Origin: Bacillus massilioanorexius
Lineage (GTDB): Bacteria; Bacillota; Bacilli; Bacillales; DSM-1321
DNA: 64,000 nucleotides
Assembly (NCBI RefSeq): GCF_902374955.1
Contig: NZ_CABKRX010000094.1
Span: 375,720 to 439,719 of the forward strand
Reading direction: 5' to 3'
The translations under genes were made by a program, and so were the position numbers. The notes beneath the pieces were generated by a model. The model was given only the letters and a program-made list of their open reading frames with translations. It had not been told where the DNA came from and did not search any database. This document shows positions 17,871 to 26,011 of this stretch, in pieces (position 1 is the stretch's first letter; every line of letters begins with the position of its first letter).

Positions 17871-17887
17871 AAAGGACGGTGAAATAA

Positions 17888-19846
17888 ATGCCTGTAATAA
17901 ATGATGCAACAGTAATCAATAGCCCATATCAAACACTAGCGAGCGCTAGACCGCAACTATTGAGTAATGGATGGATAATCATACCCTTGATAGATACAGC
18001 AAATAACGCAATTAAAATTTATGTAACTAAGGATAATTTTGCTACAACACCGACATTATTAACACAGTATGCTGTTGGTTCTGGTGGTGTTTCTGGACTA
18101 TCTGTAGCTAGTAAAGGAACAAAGGTATACCTTCTTTACGGATATGCAACAGCAAGTATTTACACTTCGTGGTTTGATGTGACAACGGTAGGTGCAACAT
18201 TTGGGGTAAATAAGGACATGGAAGCGTCGGCTCAAATGGGATTAAGCGGAGTTTCCATAGCCATCAATGAAACTGGTACAGAATTACACGCAGCGTGGAG
18301 TAGTAAAAACAGCACATATCCAAACAGTTTCAATATTCGCTATGCTAAAGGAATAATTAATAGTGATGGTACGGTTGTTTGGGGTACTGTTGAACAAGTG
18401 ACTAAGATAAATAACACAACTTTTCAATTCGTTAATCCATCTATTATTCTTGATAAGAATGGGATACCCGTCACTTTCTACGAGAGTCAAGGTGGAGGAT
18501 TGTCTGGGACATCAACGAATGGATATTTAGGAATTTTCGCTATAAAACGAAACACTGAATTAACTAATGGTAATACAAATGTAGATGTGAATTGGTCATA
18601 TAGTCGAGTATCGCCAGCCGACACATATGCTCAAAATTCACCTTCAGCAATATTCGTTCCAAAAAACATTAACGGGCTAGCTAATGGGCGAATTTGGGTG
18701 GCGTGGCATGGTTTTGATGCTGAAGCTCAAACAACCACGAATATTAGATATTCTTATTCAGATGATGGCGGTATGAGTTGGGTAACAGCGATAAAGATGA
18801 CAACAGGTGTAACTCCTTATCATTCACAATTCGTGAGTATCACAGCTAATAAAAATAATAAAATATTCTTCGTGTTTAATTACGGTAATAACGTGATTAC
18901 TTATGATGTTTGTATGATAACGATAGATGGAAGTACAACAAGTAGTATGTCCGTTTTAAAAGACACTACGTCAACATCTATCTTTACGTACCCTTCTACA
19001 TTATTCGATTTATCCGTAAATTTCTCAAGTCCGTTATTTATCTACAAAGACACAGCAAAAGTCGGCTTCTACGGTTCGTGGACGGTAACGAATATTACAC
19101 CAGCTCAAGGAGCAATTGGCGCGAAAACTGACCGTACTAATCTACTAAACTATGCGATTACGACGGATGGAACAATGTCGACGATTACTGAAAAAGTAAA
19201 CGGTGTAGTAATCGGAACGAAAACTGCAACAAGTGGTCAGTCGTTAACATTATCGCTAACACAGGCACAATGGGACGTGGTTAAATACGGTAAATATGCT
19301 GATGCAGCAGGCGGATTGAATACGATTGAAATATCGATGGGTAGCGACAAATGGACGTATACCTTTGATAAGAGGCTGGCAAGTGACGCGAAGTTACCCG
19401 AAATTGTTAAGGCTGATGTAGATTCTAACGATACTTATTTACCTAGTGTTAAAAGCAAATTGATAACATCTGCAAATAGTAAAGGTGCTAATATTACTGC
19501 TGGATCGAGTTTCGATGCGATTGAACAAGGTATTAAAAATATTCCTTTAGGTAAGAAGTGGGCTAGTGGTAAATACAAACCGAATACAGGAGACCAATTC
19601 ATAAGAGTAAGTGGTTTATCATTTAAACCAAGCGTAATAATTTGGTTTAATGGCACTTATGCCGGCATTTGGACAACATCAAGTAATTTTAATCAAAATA
19701 GATATTTAGCTTATGCTTACTATTCTGATCCTAACGGAAGCGTAAGTGGAGTAGGTACGTCTAAAAATAATGCTACTGTAACTAATGAAAATTTCACCGT
19801 TTATGTAGGTGTTACTGACGAATTAAATTGGATAGCTTATGAATAG
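17888..19846 (+). CDS. Putative receptor-binding tail fibre with sialidase-like propeller
   Basis: This 652-residue protein has an N-terminal part rich in short beta-strands. One clear Asp-box (SDDGGMSW) suggests a sialidase/BNR-type beta-propeller. The middle resembles an adhesin-like repeat (LNTIEISMGSDKWTYTFDK). The C-terminal part is fibre-tip-like and ends in ELNWIAYE. The base composition is lower in GC than the structural genes before it, indicating a separately exchanged module. Its size and place at the end of the baseplate genes suit the host-recognition protein. Whether the propeller cleaves or only binds glycans cannot be told. It is followed by the small XkdW-like gene. Confidence 0.65.
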   Translation: MPVINDATVINSPYQTLASARPQLLSNGWIIIPLIDTANNAIKIYVTKDNFATTPTLLTQYAVGSGGVSGLSVASKGTKVYLLYGYATASIYTSWFDVTTVGATFGVNKDMEASAQMGLSGVSIAINETGTELHAAWSSKNSTYPNSFNIRYAKGIINSDGTVVWGTVEQVTKINNTTFQFVNPSIILDKNGIPVTFYESQGGGLSGTSTNGYLGIFAIKRNTELTNGNTNVDVNWSYSRVSPADTYAQNSPSAIFVPKNINGLANGRIWVAWHGFDAEAQTTTNIRYSYSDDGGMSWVTAIKMTTGVTPYHSQFVSITANKNNKIFFVFNYGNNVITYDVCMITIDGSTTSSMSVLKDTTSTSIFTYPSTLFDLSVNFSSPLFIYKDTAKVGFYGSWTVTNITPAQGAIGAKTDRTNLLNYAITTDGTMSTITEKVNGVVIGTKTATSGQSLTLSLTQAQWDVVKYGKYADAAGGLNTIEISMGSDKWTYTFDKRLASDAKLPEIVKADVDSNDTYLPSVKSKLITSANSKGANITAGSSFDAIEQGIKNIPLGKKWASGKYKPNTGDQFIRVSGLSFKPSVIIWFNGTYAGIWTTSSNFNQNRYLAYAYYSDPNGSVSGVGTSKNNATVTNENFTVYVGVTDELNWIAYE

Positions 19847-19857
19847 GAGGAAAAATA

Positions 19858-20148
19858 ATGACTAAAACATTGATTGTTCACGATAATGCAGGCTTTATTT
19901 TATCTGTACGCAGCGGAGAACCAGCACCAAAAGAACCGATTGGAGTACCTTTTTTATGGGCTGACATTCCAGAAGGCAAGCAATTGAAAATTACGGATGG
20001 TATTGGTGTAGATGTTTCGGTTACGCCACACCAAGCTATTTTAGAAGTTATACCACCTTCAGAAATCGAACAATTACGTTTAGATATAGCTCAATCTAAT
20101 ATAGAGTTATTTGAAATGATGGCGGCTATGAATGGAGGTGGTGTATAG
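19858..20148 (+). CDS. XkdW-like small tail protein
   Basis: A 96-residue protein with an early strand region (TLIVHDNAGFILSVRSG) and a C-terminal helix (EIEQLRLDIAQSNIELFEMM). This is the position and layout of XkdW in the PBSX cluster, between the fibre and XkdX-like genes. GGAGG sits upstream. Its stop overlaps the GTG of the next gene by one base. The function is not established. A fibre chaperone or attachment role is plausible. Confidence 0.55.
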   Translation: MTKTLIVHDNAGFILSVRSGEPAPKEPIGVPFLWADIPEGKQLKITDGIGVDVSVTPHQAILEVIPPSEIEQLRLDIAQSNIELFEMMAAMNGGGV

Positions 20149-20276
20149 TGTTCAATCAAGATAGTAGGCTTGTGCAAGATTACGTATTACTTATTCAAAA
20201 AGGGTTAAAAACAATCGATGATGTCCTTGATTTCAGCAATTTAAAGGAAGTTGTTTCTAGTGTTCTCACTAACTAA
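20148..20276 (+). CDS. XkdX/CD1375-like small protein, copy 1
   Basis: A 42-residue product starting with GTG at the last base of the preceding stop; GGAGGTGGTG is upstream. The pattern S-R-L-V-Q-D-Y-V-L-L-I-x-K-G and the end NLKEVVSSVL align closely with the next gene product (S-K-I-A-Q-S-Y-A-I-L-I-L-A-G and NLREIVQQLI). The two are therefore tandem paralogues. Such proteins are common after tail fibre genes in Firmicutes phages, with no proven role. Confidence 0.6.
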   Translation: MFNQDSRLVQDYVLLIQKGLKTIDDVLDFSNLKEVVSSVLTN

Positions 20277-20310
20277 ATTATTATTAATAATAACAAAGGA
20301 GATGTTTTTT

Positions 20311-20442
20311 ATGACATTTACTACAAATTCAAAAATCGCTCAATCGTATGCAATTTTAATTCTAGCAGGACAAATAGAATTTGAAAGAGTTCCAGACGTA
20401 GGAAATTTACGTGAAATCGTACAACAACTTATTACGGCTTAG
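20311..20442 (+). CDS. XkdX/CD1375-like small protein, copy 2
   Basis: A 43-residue product. The ATG at 20,311 was chosen over the in-frame upstream starts because AAAGGAGATG lies just before it. It shares the Tyr, the Gly about seven residues later, and the NL(R/K)E(I/V)V end with copy 1. A hairpin and T-run follow its stop, so it closes the fibre module. Confidence 0.65.
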   Translation: MTFTTNSKIAQSYAILILAGQIEFERVPDVGNLREIVQQLITA

Positions 20443-20451
20443 GATTAGTAA

Positions 20452-20474
20452 ACGCCACCCACGGCGTATTTTTT
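20452..20474 (+). terminator. Terminator-like hairpin after the fibre module
   Basis: ACGCC and GGCGT pair around a six-base loop, followed by ATTTTTT. The stem is only five base pairs but GC-rich. It separates the fibre module from the lysis cassette. Confidence 0.5.
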
Positions 20475-20498
20475 ATGTCTTAAAATCGGAGGCGAAAG

Positions 20499-20789
20499 AT
20501 GAATGAGGAGTTAATTCGCGACATTTACGAGCGAATGGGGCGCATGGAAGCGAAGCTTGACGACGTTCGGCAGATACGTGTTACCGCCGACAATGCTCAA
20601 CGACTAGCCGAGCGTGCCATTCAGCTCACGGAAACGAACGCGCGCGACATTGAGCGCTTAGTTGAGCTCGACAGCGAACGCCAATCGCAAGCGCAAACGC
20701 ATAAGCGATGGCTAGTAGGACTCGCGGTTTCAAGCGCACTATCAGCGCTTGGCATCGCGCTAACAATCTATAAAATAATCGGAGGTTGA
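20499..20789 (+). CDS. xhlA: XhlA-like haemolysin/lysis accessory protein
   Basis: This 96-residue protein has a long soluble N-terminal coiled coil (EELIRDIYERMGRMEAKLD, with regular heptads through DIERLVELD) and a single C-terminal membrane helix (WLVGLAVSSALSALGIALTIY). This layout is typical of XhlA, which is membrane-anchored and works with the holin in PBSX-type lysis. The composition returns to the GC-richer phage type here. It is six bases upstream of the holin gene. Confidence 0.8.
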   Translation: MNEELIRDIYERMGRMEAKLDDVRQIRVTADNAQRLAERAIQLTETNARDIERLVELDSERQSQAQTHKRWLVGLAVSSALSALGIALTIYKIIGG

Positions 20790-20795
20790 TGCGGA

Positions 20796-21074
20796 ATGAA
20801 AATTAACTGGAAAGTTCGCGCAAATAACGTGCAATTCTTGGCGCAAGTATTCCTAGCAATCGCAGTGCCAATCGGAGCTTACTTCGGCATTAGTGGCGCC
20901 GACATGACGACTTGGGGCACGCTGTACGGCGTTGTACTCAGCGCGCTAAAAAATCCTTACGTAGTTGCGATGATTGCAGTCAGCGTCTACAATGCGCTTA
21001 TTGACCCGACGACTCCGGGCATTGGCGACAGTAAGAAGTCACTAAGTTACCGCAAGCCTGGCGGTGATGCCTAA
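20796..21074 (+). CDS. Phage holin (phi-LC3 type)
   Basis: A 92-residue membrane protein starting KINWKVRANN. It has two hydrophobic segments, at about residues 13-31 and 45-65, and the end signature LIDPTTPGIGDSKKSLSY, which is diagnostic of the phi-LC3/Phage_holin_1 family. It makes membrane lesions that release the lysin at the end of the lytic cycle. It overlaps the amidase start by one base, a normal holin-endolysin pairing. Confidence 0.9.
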   Translation: MKINWKVRANNVQFLAQVFLAIAVPIGAYFGISGADMTTWGTLYGVVLSALKNPYVVAMIAVSVYNALIDPTTPGIGDSKKSLSYRKPGGDA

Positions 21075-21811
21075 TGGCGCAACTTTGGGCTGACAAATAT
21101 GTTCGAGTTAACAAGTATACGCGACCTGGCACTAAGCTAGGCGCGGTCAAGAAAATCGTCTTACATTGGACGGCTAATCCTGGCGCAAGTGCTTATAACC
21201 ATTTTCGCTATTTTGACGGCACGGCAATCGAACAAAAACGCTCAGCCTCGGCGCACATCTTCGTTGATCGCGCGGAGGCTTACTGCATTGTGCCGTTAAA
21301 TGAAGTAGCTTACCACGCCAACGACGGTTCATATCGCGGAGTGCCAGCGCTTAAGCCAAACGCTAACTTGTGCTCGCTTGGAGTGGAAATGTGCGTGGAA
21401 AAGGACGGCACCATTCACGTTGATACAATCGCACGTACAGCGAAAATAGTGGCGGAACTTTGCCGTAAATATAAGCTTGATGCCGACGACATTGTGCGCC
21501 ATTACGACATAACGCATAAGTCGTGCCCGACGCCGTGGGTGCGCAAGCCTGCGGACTTTGAGGCGTTCAAAAAGCTAGTTGGCGCATTATTGAAGGGCGG
21601 AACTATTTCGTCTAAAGAAGAGGAGGAGAAAACACACATGTTCAATCCGAGTTCGAATACCTTAAAAAACGAAGTTGTTACTTTAATAGAAGAAGCGCAT
21701 AAAAAAGGCATTATTTCCAGCAACGATTGGGTGTCGAAAGCTAAGAGCGGTAAGTTGCCGTTAGATGATGCGGTGGCACTCGTCGCTGCAGTTTATAATC
21801 GCAGTAAATAA
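21074..21811 (+). CDS. N-acetylmuramoyl-L-alanine amidase (endolysin, Amidase_2)
   Basis: The 245-residue endolysin has the zinc amidase domain of the T7 lysozyme/PGRP type at residues 1 to about 165. His31 (IVLHWTA), His143 and Cys151 (RHYDITHKSCP) are the expected zinc ligands, and SASAHIFVD and LCSLGVEM match family blocks. The C-terminal 55 residues (NEVVTLIEEAHKKGIIS) form a small helical part that probably binds the wall. It cleaves the bond between muramic acid and L-alanine at lysis. It is last in the lysis cassette. Confidence 0.9.
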   Translation: MAQLWADKYVRVNKYTRPGTKLGAVKKIVLHWTANPGASAYNHFRYFDGTAIEQKRSASAHIFVDRAEAYCIVPLNEVAYHANDGSYRGVPALKPNANLCSLGVEMCVEKDGTIHVDTIARTAKIVAELCRKYKLDADDIVRHYDITHKSCPTPWVRKPADFEAFKKLVGALLKGGTISSKEEEEKTHMFNPSSNTLKNEVVTLIEEAHKKGIISSNDWVSKAKSGKLPLDDAVALVAAVYNRSK

Positions 21812-21880
21812 TTTTCACGAAGGGCGTGCAGAATTATGAAACCTTTTGCGCGTCCTTGCGTACATATAAACGAAACCTTA

Positions 21881-21909
21881 TTGGAAATGATACGTATAAA
21901 TGGTATAAT
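21881..21909 (+). promoter_or_regulatory. Promoter of the putative moron gene
   Basis: TTGGAA (21,881) and TATAAT (21,904) are separated by 17 bases. A TG dinucleotide one base before TATAAT makes it an extended -10. This is a strong vegetative promoter lying outside the late operon logic. Confidence 0.65.
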
Positions 21910-21936
21910 TATCATAAAAAGGTCGGTGTTGTTTAG

Positions 21937-22350
21937 ATGGGATTCTTTAAGAGTATTTTCGCCAAAGGTGAATGGACTAGAACTCGAATCAACGTAGAAG
22001 TAATCGCAGGACATCCGCAAGGGGCTCGCTATGTGAATATTTGCAACGGCGACAATAGTGGAGAGGTCTTGATTGAAGTTGCGCCTGGTAATAGATTAGC
22101 GTACATTCTTGACGATATCGAATGGGAAGAACAATCAACTCGTAGTGGTGGTAAAGCCGCAATAGGTGCTATTGCAGGAACCGTCGTTGCTGGTCCGTTA
22201 GGAACTATCGCAGGTGCTGCGGTTGGCGGACGGAAAAGAGATAAATCAAAGGCTTTTGTCTACTTAATCAATCCGGAAAATAATGAAGAGGTTACTTTAC
22301 ATATACGTTGCGATGAAACTACATATCGCCAAATAACCTTATTAAAGTAA
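21937..22350 (+). CDS. Putative prophage moron protein, function unknown
   Basis: This 137-residue protein lies after the lysin, between its own promoter and its own terminator, which is the layout of a lysogenic-conversion (moron) gene. Residues 1-60 are strand-rich (RINVEVIAGHPQGARYVNI and GEVLIEVAPGNRLAYIL). Residues 70-99 form a Gly/Ala-rich hydrophobic stretch (AAIGAIAGTVVAGPLGTIAGAAVGG) of glycine-zipper type, followed by a basic cluster and a second strand-rich part. The glycine zipper suggests membrane association. I recognise no family. Confidence 0.65.
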   Translation: MGFFKSIFAKGEWTRTRINVEVIAGHPQGARYVNICNGDNSGEVLIEVAPGNRLAYILDDIEWEEQSTRSGGKAAIGAIAGTVVAGPLGTIAGAAVGGRKRDKSKAFVYLINPENNEEVTLHIRCDETTYRQITLLK

Positions 22351-22359
22351 CTTTGGTAT

Positions 22360-22392
22360 GCCGCGATCCTAACCGGTCGTGGCTTTTTTTTT
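22360..22392 (+). terminator. Intrinsic terminator of the moron gene
   Basis: GCCGCGA pairs with TCGTGGC (one G-U) around a ten-base loop and is followed by nine Ts. It is a convincing rho-independent terminator nine bases after the stop. Confidence 0.8.
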
Positions 22393-22407
22393 GCGCAAAA
22401 TAAAAAG

Positions 22408-22503
22408 CGGTCACGAAGACCGCAAGGAAGCCTACTATAATACCAATAATTCGTGCGGTCACGCGGTCACGTTCCGGTCACAAGCGGTCACATTCGCGGT
22501 CAC
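22408..22503. repeat. Six CGGTCAC motifs, five at about 8-12 bp spacing
   Basis: CGGTCAC occurs at 22,408, 22,456, 22,464, 22,475, 22,485 and 22,497, all on one strand. The last five are spaced 8, 11, 10 and 12 bases, near one DNA turn. The region has no gene and lies at the right edge of the prophage. Iterated protein-binding sites (for example recombinase or excisionase arm sites) are the obvious thought. This is an inference. Confidence 0.7.
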
Positions 22504-22562
22504 AAAATCGTGTGACTTTCGCCGTTTTTGCCGTGACTACACCAAATTATTTTCGTAAATTG

Positions 22563-23621
22563 TTAGATATTTTTATTTTGTATTCTTTTAATTACTTCGT
22601 CCAACTCATCAGGCTTCAAAAACTCAATCGGACTAGCCGTTTTCTCAAACATAATCGTATCAGATTCAATAATCGTTACATACTTGCCGTTCAACTTGGC
22701 TACGTGTACCGATTCTCCAAAATCCGATAACATGCCGTTTACACCAATATGGTCAAGTTTCATGCGTAGTTCTAAATCAGGTGTAATTTCAACCATAGAG
22801 GCAGTAGCTTCAACGATTTGATGAGTCTCTAATTGTTCTTTCAATTCTCGTTTATCACTAACACTCCAAATTTCCATCTCTTGCTCAAATTGCTTGAACT
22901 CTTCACTTTCATCTTCTAAGGATTCCATGATGGTTTCTGTCACCATTTCCATGACCTGAGCTTTCATAATTTCCGGCATTGGCTCATTATAATCCACATA
23001 TTTCAAGAAATCCTCAAAATAACGAGCATGTGAGGATTGATGGATTTTTAGCTCGCCTTCCTCGACCATGCCTTCTTCGGGCATGTGAGGGTACATGATT
23101 GATTTCATGTTTTTCGTTGTTATGGCCATTTCTACAGTACGAATCATTGTTTTTTCATCTGAAATGGAGGCAACTTTTGGTTCGAAATCACATTTCAAAA
23201 TAAAAAGAAATGGTTCATCAAAGTATTTATTTAGTTTTGCTGATGCTACAATAAATACACCCCCGCGAACACTGCTCGTATCTGCGTACAATTGTACAAA
23301 TTTTTCTGCGTGTTCATGGAAGTCTTCCTTTGTCTCAGAAAAACATGCTTTATTAAATAATACAAAGTTTGGATTAGAAGAAAGTTCATGACCTTCTTCA
23401 ACTACGAAGTAGCCTAACTTAGTTGGCACGTTTTCTGCTTTAGGATGACGTTCAACATTTCTTTTAGCAATCTTTTTTAGTTCTCCCCCTAAGAAGTCAT
23501 GTAACGTACTTTGTTCGAATTCTTCTTTATCTAATGTTTGATAATGTCTAATCATTTTGTTACCATCGTCACCCTCGACCTGGATCACGTAAAATGAAAG
23601 AAATAGTATTCCAAAATCCAT
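22563..23621 (-). CDS. DUF3900 domain protein, host gene at prophage right end
   Basis: This 352-residue soluble protein resembles the DUF3900 family of Bacillus (start MDFGILFLSFYVIQVEG, then a nucleoid-associated-like layout with AENVPTKLGYFV and FILKCDFEP). The middle is acidic and helical. It is the first low-GC host gene after the prophage, and its 3' end comes within about 60 bases of the last CGGTCAC motif. The integration site may therefore lie at or next to its stop codon. The biochemical role is unknown. Confidence 0.6.
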   Translation of the reverse strand: MDFGILFLSFYVIQVEGDDGNKMIRHYQTLDKEEFEQSTLHDFLGGELKKIAKRNVERHPKAENVPTKLGYFVVEEGHELSSNPNFVLFNKACFSETKEDFHEHAEKFVQLYADTSSVRGGVFIVASAKLNKYFDEPFLFILKCDFEPKVASISDEKTMIRTVEMAITTKNMKSIMYPHMPEEGMVEEGELKIHQSSHARYFEDFLKYVDYNEPMPEIMKAQVMEMVTETIMESLEDESEEFKQFEQEMEIWSVSDKRELKEQLETHQIVEATASMVEITPDLELRMKLDHIGVNGMLSDFGESVHVAKLNGKYVTIIESDTIMFEKTASPIEFLKPDELDEVIKRIQNKNI

Positions 23622-23757
23622 CTGTATTCACCTATATTCTTTAATATCCTTATTGAAGTATAGTAAGAAAGCGAGATATTAGTCAATAAAGTGTTCATAA
23701 ATAAGAAATATATTATAATTGAATAAGAAAGAAATATTTTAGAAAGTGGTGATTGTT

Positions 23758-24294
23758 ATGAAAAAATATGATCAAGCACTTGCATTTGCAACGAAGGCTC
23801 ATAATGGACAAACCCGAAAAAATTCTTCGCAACCATATATTGAACATCCCATTCGAGTAGCAGGGATCTTAAAGGATGCTCATTTTCGCGAAGAAGTGGT
23901 AATCGCTGCTCTTCTTCATGATGTGGTAGAGGATTGCCCAGTAACGATTGAAGAAATTAAAGAGACGTTTGGAAAAGATGTTGCAACCATTGTTGCATAT
24001 CATACAGAAAATAAAGCCTTATCTTGGGAAGAACGTAAGCAACATACCATTGAAGTTGTTCAAACTGCTCCATTGGAAGTAAAAGCATTAATCGTTGCTG
24101 ATAAATTAGATAATTTGCAATCTTTAATACAGCAATATGATAAGTTAGGAGAGAAGGTTTGGACTGCATTTAAACGTGGTAAAAAAGAACAAGCTTGGTA
24201 TAATAAGTCTGTAGTTGAAGCGATAAAGGATATCGAAGATGCACCTGAATTTTTTAAGGTCTATCAAAAGCTAGTAGAACAATTTTTTAATTAG
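23758..24294 (+). CDS. HD-domain (p)ppGpp hydrolase-like protein
   Basis: A 178-residue stand-alone HD domain of the RelA/SpoT-hydrolase (Mesh1) type. AHNGQTRKNSSQPYIEHP supplies His30, ALLHDVVED supplies His54-Asp55 with Glu58-Asp59, and ADKLDNL supplies Asp116. These are the residues that bind manganese in alarmone hydrolases. No synthetase domain is present. I chose the ATG at 23,758; an in-frame GTG at 23,746 lies inside the ribosome binding site. The AAA ATPase gene follows after 16 bases, so the two probably share a transcript. The substrate could be an alarmone or another nucleotide. Confidence 0.75.
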   Translation: MKKYDQALAFATKAHNGQTRKNSSQPYIEHPIRVAGILKDAHFREEVVIAALLHDVVEDCPVTIEEIKETFGKDVATIVAYHTENKALSWEERKQHTIEVVQTAPLEVKALIVADKLDNLQSLIQQYDKLGEKVWTAFKRGKKEQAWYNKSVVEAIKDIEDAPEFFKVYQKLVEQFFN

Positions 24295-24310
24295 AAAAGG
24301 AATTGAATAA

Positions 24311-25576
24311 ATGAAAAGTATTATTAAGTTTTCACAAAATGAACGTAATCAAATGCCAATGTTTTATGATTATGCTAGTGCAATTCATTCAGTAAAAAGT
24401 TATTTATCAGAGGAAACAGGAGAAGATTTTCGTATATATTCAGACTATGAAACAACCAATGAGATTTGGGAAGTGTTAGAAGAAGATTTGGAGTTTAAAA
24501 GTAAATCGGTTCAATTATTAACACCAATCTATGATTGCGTAGAAACCTCTCTTATTTCCTCAAATCATAATGATAAAATGCTAGAATTTATCATTAAACC
24601 AAGTATTTTAAATAATCTATTCTACTATCCAGAATTTAAAGTTGGATTGGCGAAAATGCCTATTTATAAAAGTCATGATGATTTGGATAAAGAATGTATT
24701 TTTGCGCCGAGCGATGAGCATATGGAATCTTTTTTGCAATATATTTTGAAAAGAAAAAGAGAATATATAAAAGATTATGTAACTGTTTTTGTTGATCAAG
24801 ATGGTGACGTACAAACAGAAAAAGAAAAAATTACGAATCTAGTAAATCGTGAGGATGTTTTTTTAGAAGAAGATATGAAGAAGCAAATCTATCGCTCTAT
24901 TGATGAGTTTTTTAATCATAATGGAAATTTCTTCAAAAAATATAATATTCCTTATAAGCGTGGAATTTTATTATATGGTGATCCTGGAAATGGAAAAACA
25001 ACTTTGGTAAAATCTATTGCCAATAGTATTTCCGCACCTGTCGCTTATTGGCAAATTACAGAATATACATCTAGCTATTCTATTAATGAAGTTTTTTCTT
25101 CGGTAGCAAAGATGGCTCCTATGGTATTAATTATCGAGGATATTGATTCAATGCCTGAGGAAGTCCGATCCTTTTTCTTGAACACATTAGATGGTGCGAC
25201 TTCTAAAGAAGGAATTTTCTTAATTGGAACAACCAATTACCCTGAAAGAATTGATCCAGCATTAATTAATCGATCAGGTCGTTTTGATCGTGCTTATGAA
25301 ATACCAATGCCGACAAATGAAATGCGTTTCAATTATCTTGTTAGAAAAAAATTGGATGACATTCTTAATCTTGATGAGATTCAATTAGTTGCTAATCATA
25401 CAGATGGCTTTTCATTTGCAGATTTAAATGAGGTATACAATTCTTTAGCTTTACAATGGCATTACGAGAAAGCCGTTGATGTTCAGAAAATTTGTAAGGA
25501 ATTAAAAAGTGATAATGAAAAAGCAAACTCTCACTCTTGGAAATCAGAAAAAAAACGAATGGGTTTTAATTTTTAA
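24311..25576 (+). CDS. AAA-family ATPase (BCS1/FtsH-like core)
   Basis: This 421-residue protein has about 200 residues of unrecognised N-terminal sequence, then a complete AAA module: Walker A GDPGNGKT (223-230), Walker B VLIIEDID (272-279), sensor Asn309 (GTTNYPER) and the arginine finger box NRSGRFDR (320-327). No protease or membrane segment is seen, so it is not FtsH itself. The core resembles the BCS1-type AAA group. It follows the HD hydrolase by 16 bases and is very AT-rich. The target of the ATPase is unknown. A joint function with the HD enzyme is likely from operon structure only. Confidence 0.75.
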   Translation: MKSIIKFSQNERNQMPMFYDYASAIHSVKSYLSEETGEDFRIYSDYETTNEIWEVLEEDLEFKSKSVQLLTPIYDCVETSLISSNHNDKMLEFIIKPSILNNLFYYPEFKVGLAKMPIYKSHDDLDKECIFAPSDEHMESFLQYILKRKREYIKDYVTVFVDQDGDVQTEKEKITNLVNREDVFLEEDMKKQIYRSIDEFFNHNGNFFKKYNIPYKRGILLYGDPGNGKTTLVKSIANSISAPVAYWQITEYTSSYSINEVFSSVAKMAPMVLIIEDIDSMPEEVRSFFLNTLDGATSKEGIFLIGTTNYPERIDPALINRSGRFDRAYEIPMPTNEMRFNYLVRKKLDDILNLDEIQLVANHTDGFSFADLNEVYNSLALQWHYEKAVDVQKICKELKSDNEKANSHSWKSEKKRMGFNF

Positions 25577-25644
25577 GTAAAAGGCTGTTTTCATTTTAAA
25601 GCAGTTTTTTCTTTTGGCTCTATTTGCTTATAGGCTGAGTTGAG

Positions 25645-25762
25645 TACCGCTCCAGGATGCTCGCTTTCCGCGGGGCGGTCGGGTCTCCTCGGCACATAGT
25701 GCCTGTGGGGTCTCACCTGTACCGCTACTCCCGCAGGAGTCTCGCACCTTACGCTCCAATCG
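25645..25762. repeat. GC-rich palindromic dispersed repeat element
   Basis: An abrupt GC-rich island in AT-rich intergenic DNA. It contains TTTCCGCGGGGCGG, CTCCTCGGC and the small palindrome ACTCC-CGC-AGGAGT, then CTCGCACCTTACGCTCCAA. From memory, very similar sequences recur in intergenic regions of many Bacillaceae genomes. A diverged inverted copy lies at about 41,688-41,730. Confidence 0.65.
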
Positions 25763-25846
25763 ATCTTTTTATACGGATTTTATTTAGTGAAAGTATTACA
25801 TAACAACAATCTTTTAGAAAATGTCCTTTCTTTTACTATAAATAGC

Positions 25847-25930
25847 AAGTTGAACGGAAAACGATAAAAGTTAAATCAATTCATAGAAAAGTTGAACGAT
25901 AAATCACTAAACTTGAATCGATTATACATA
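25847..25930. repeat. Array of four degenerate 21-bp repeats (AAGTTGAA start)
   Basis: AAGTTGAAC (25,847), AAGTTAAAT (25,868), AAGTTGAAC (25,889) and AACTTGAAT (25,910) are exactly 21 bases apart. The remaining 12 bases of each unit are poorly conserved. The same design appears at 49,145-49,228. Confidence 0.75.
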
Positions 25931-26011
25931 AATTAGCAGAAATAAAGTTTTTTAGTAGAAAAATTGCGCTCATAATTGTTAAAATATTCAATAAAAAGGG
26001 GTTGTGGTGAA

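Noticed and set aside
21820..21857. Ten-base-pair hairpin after the lysin gene
   Set aside because: Two G-U pairs, a long loop and no T-run, so not called as a terminator.
22504..22562. Prophage attachment site (attR)
   Set aside because: The boundary is likely here, but the left end is outside the window, so no core sequence can be matched.
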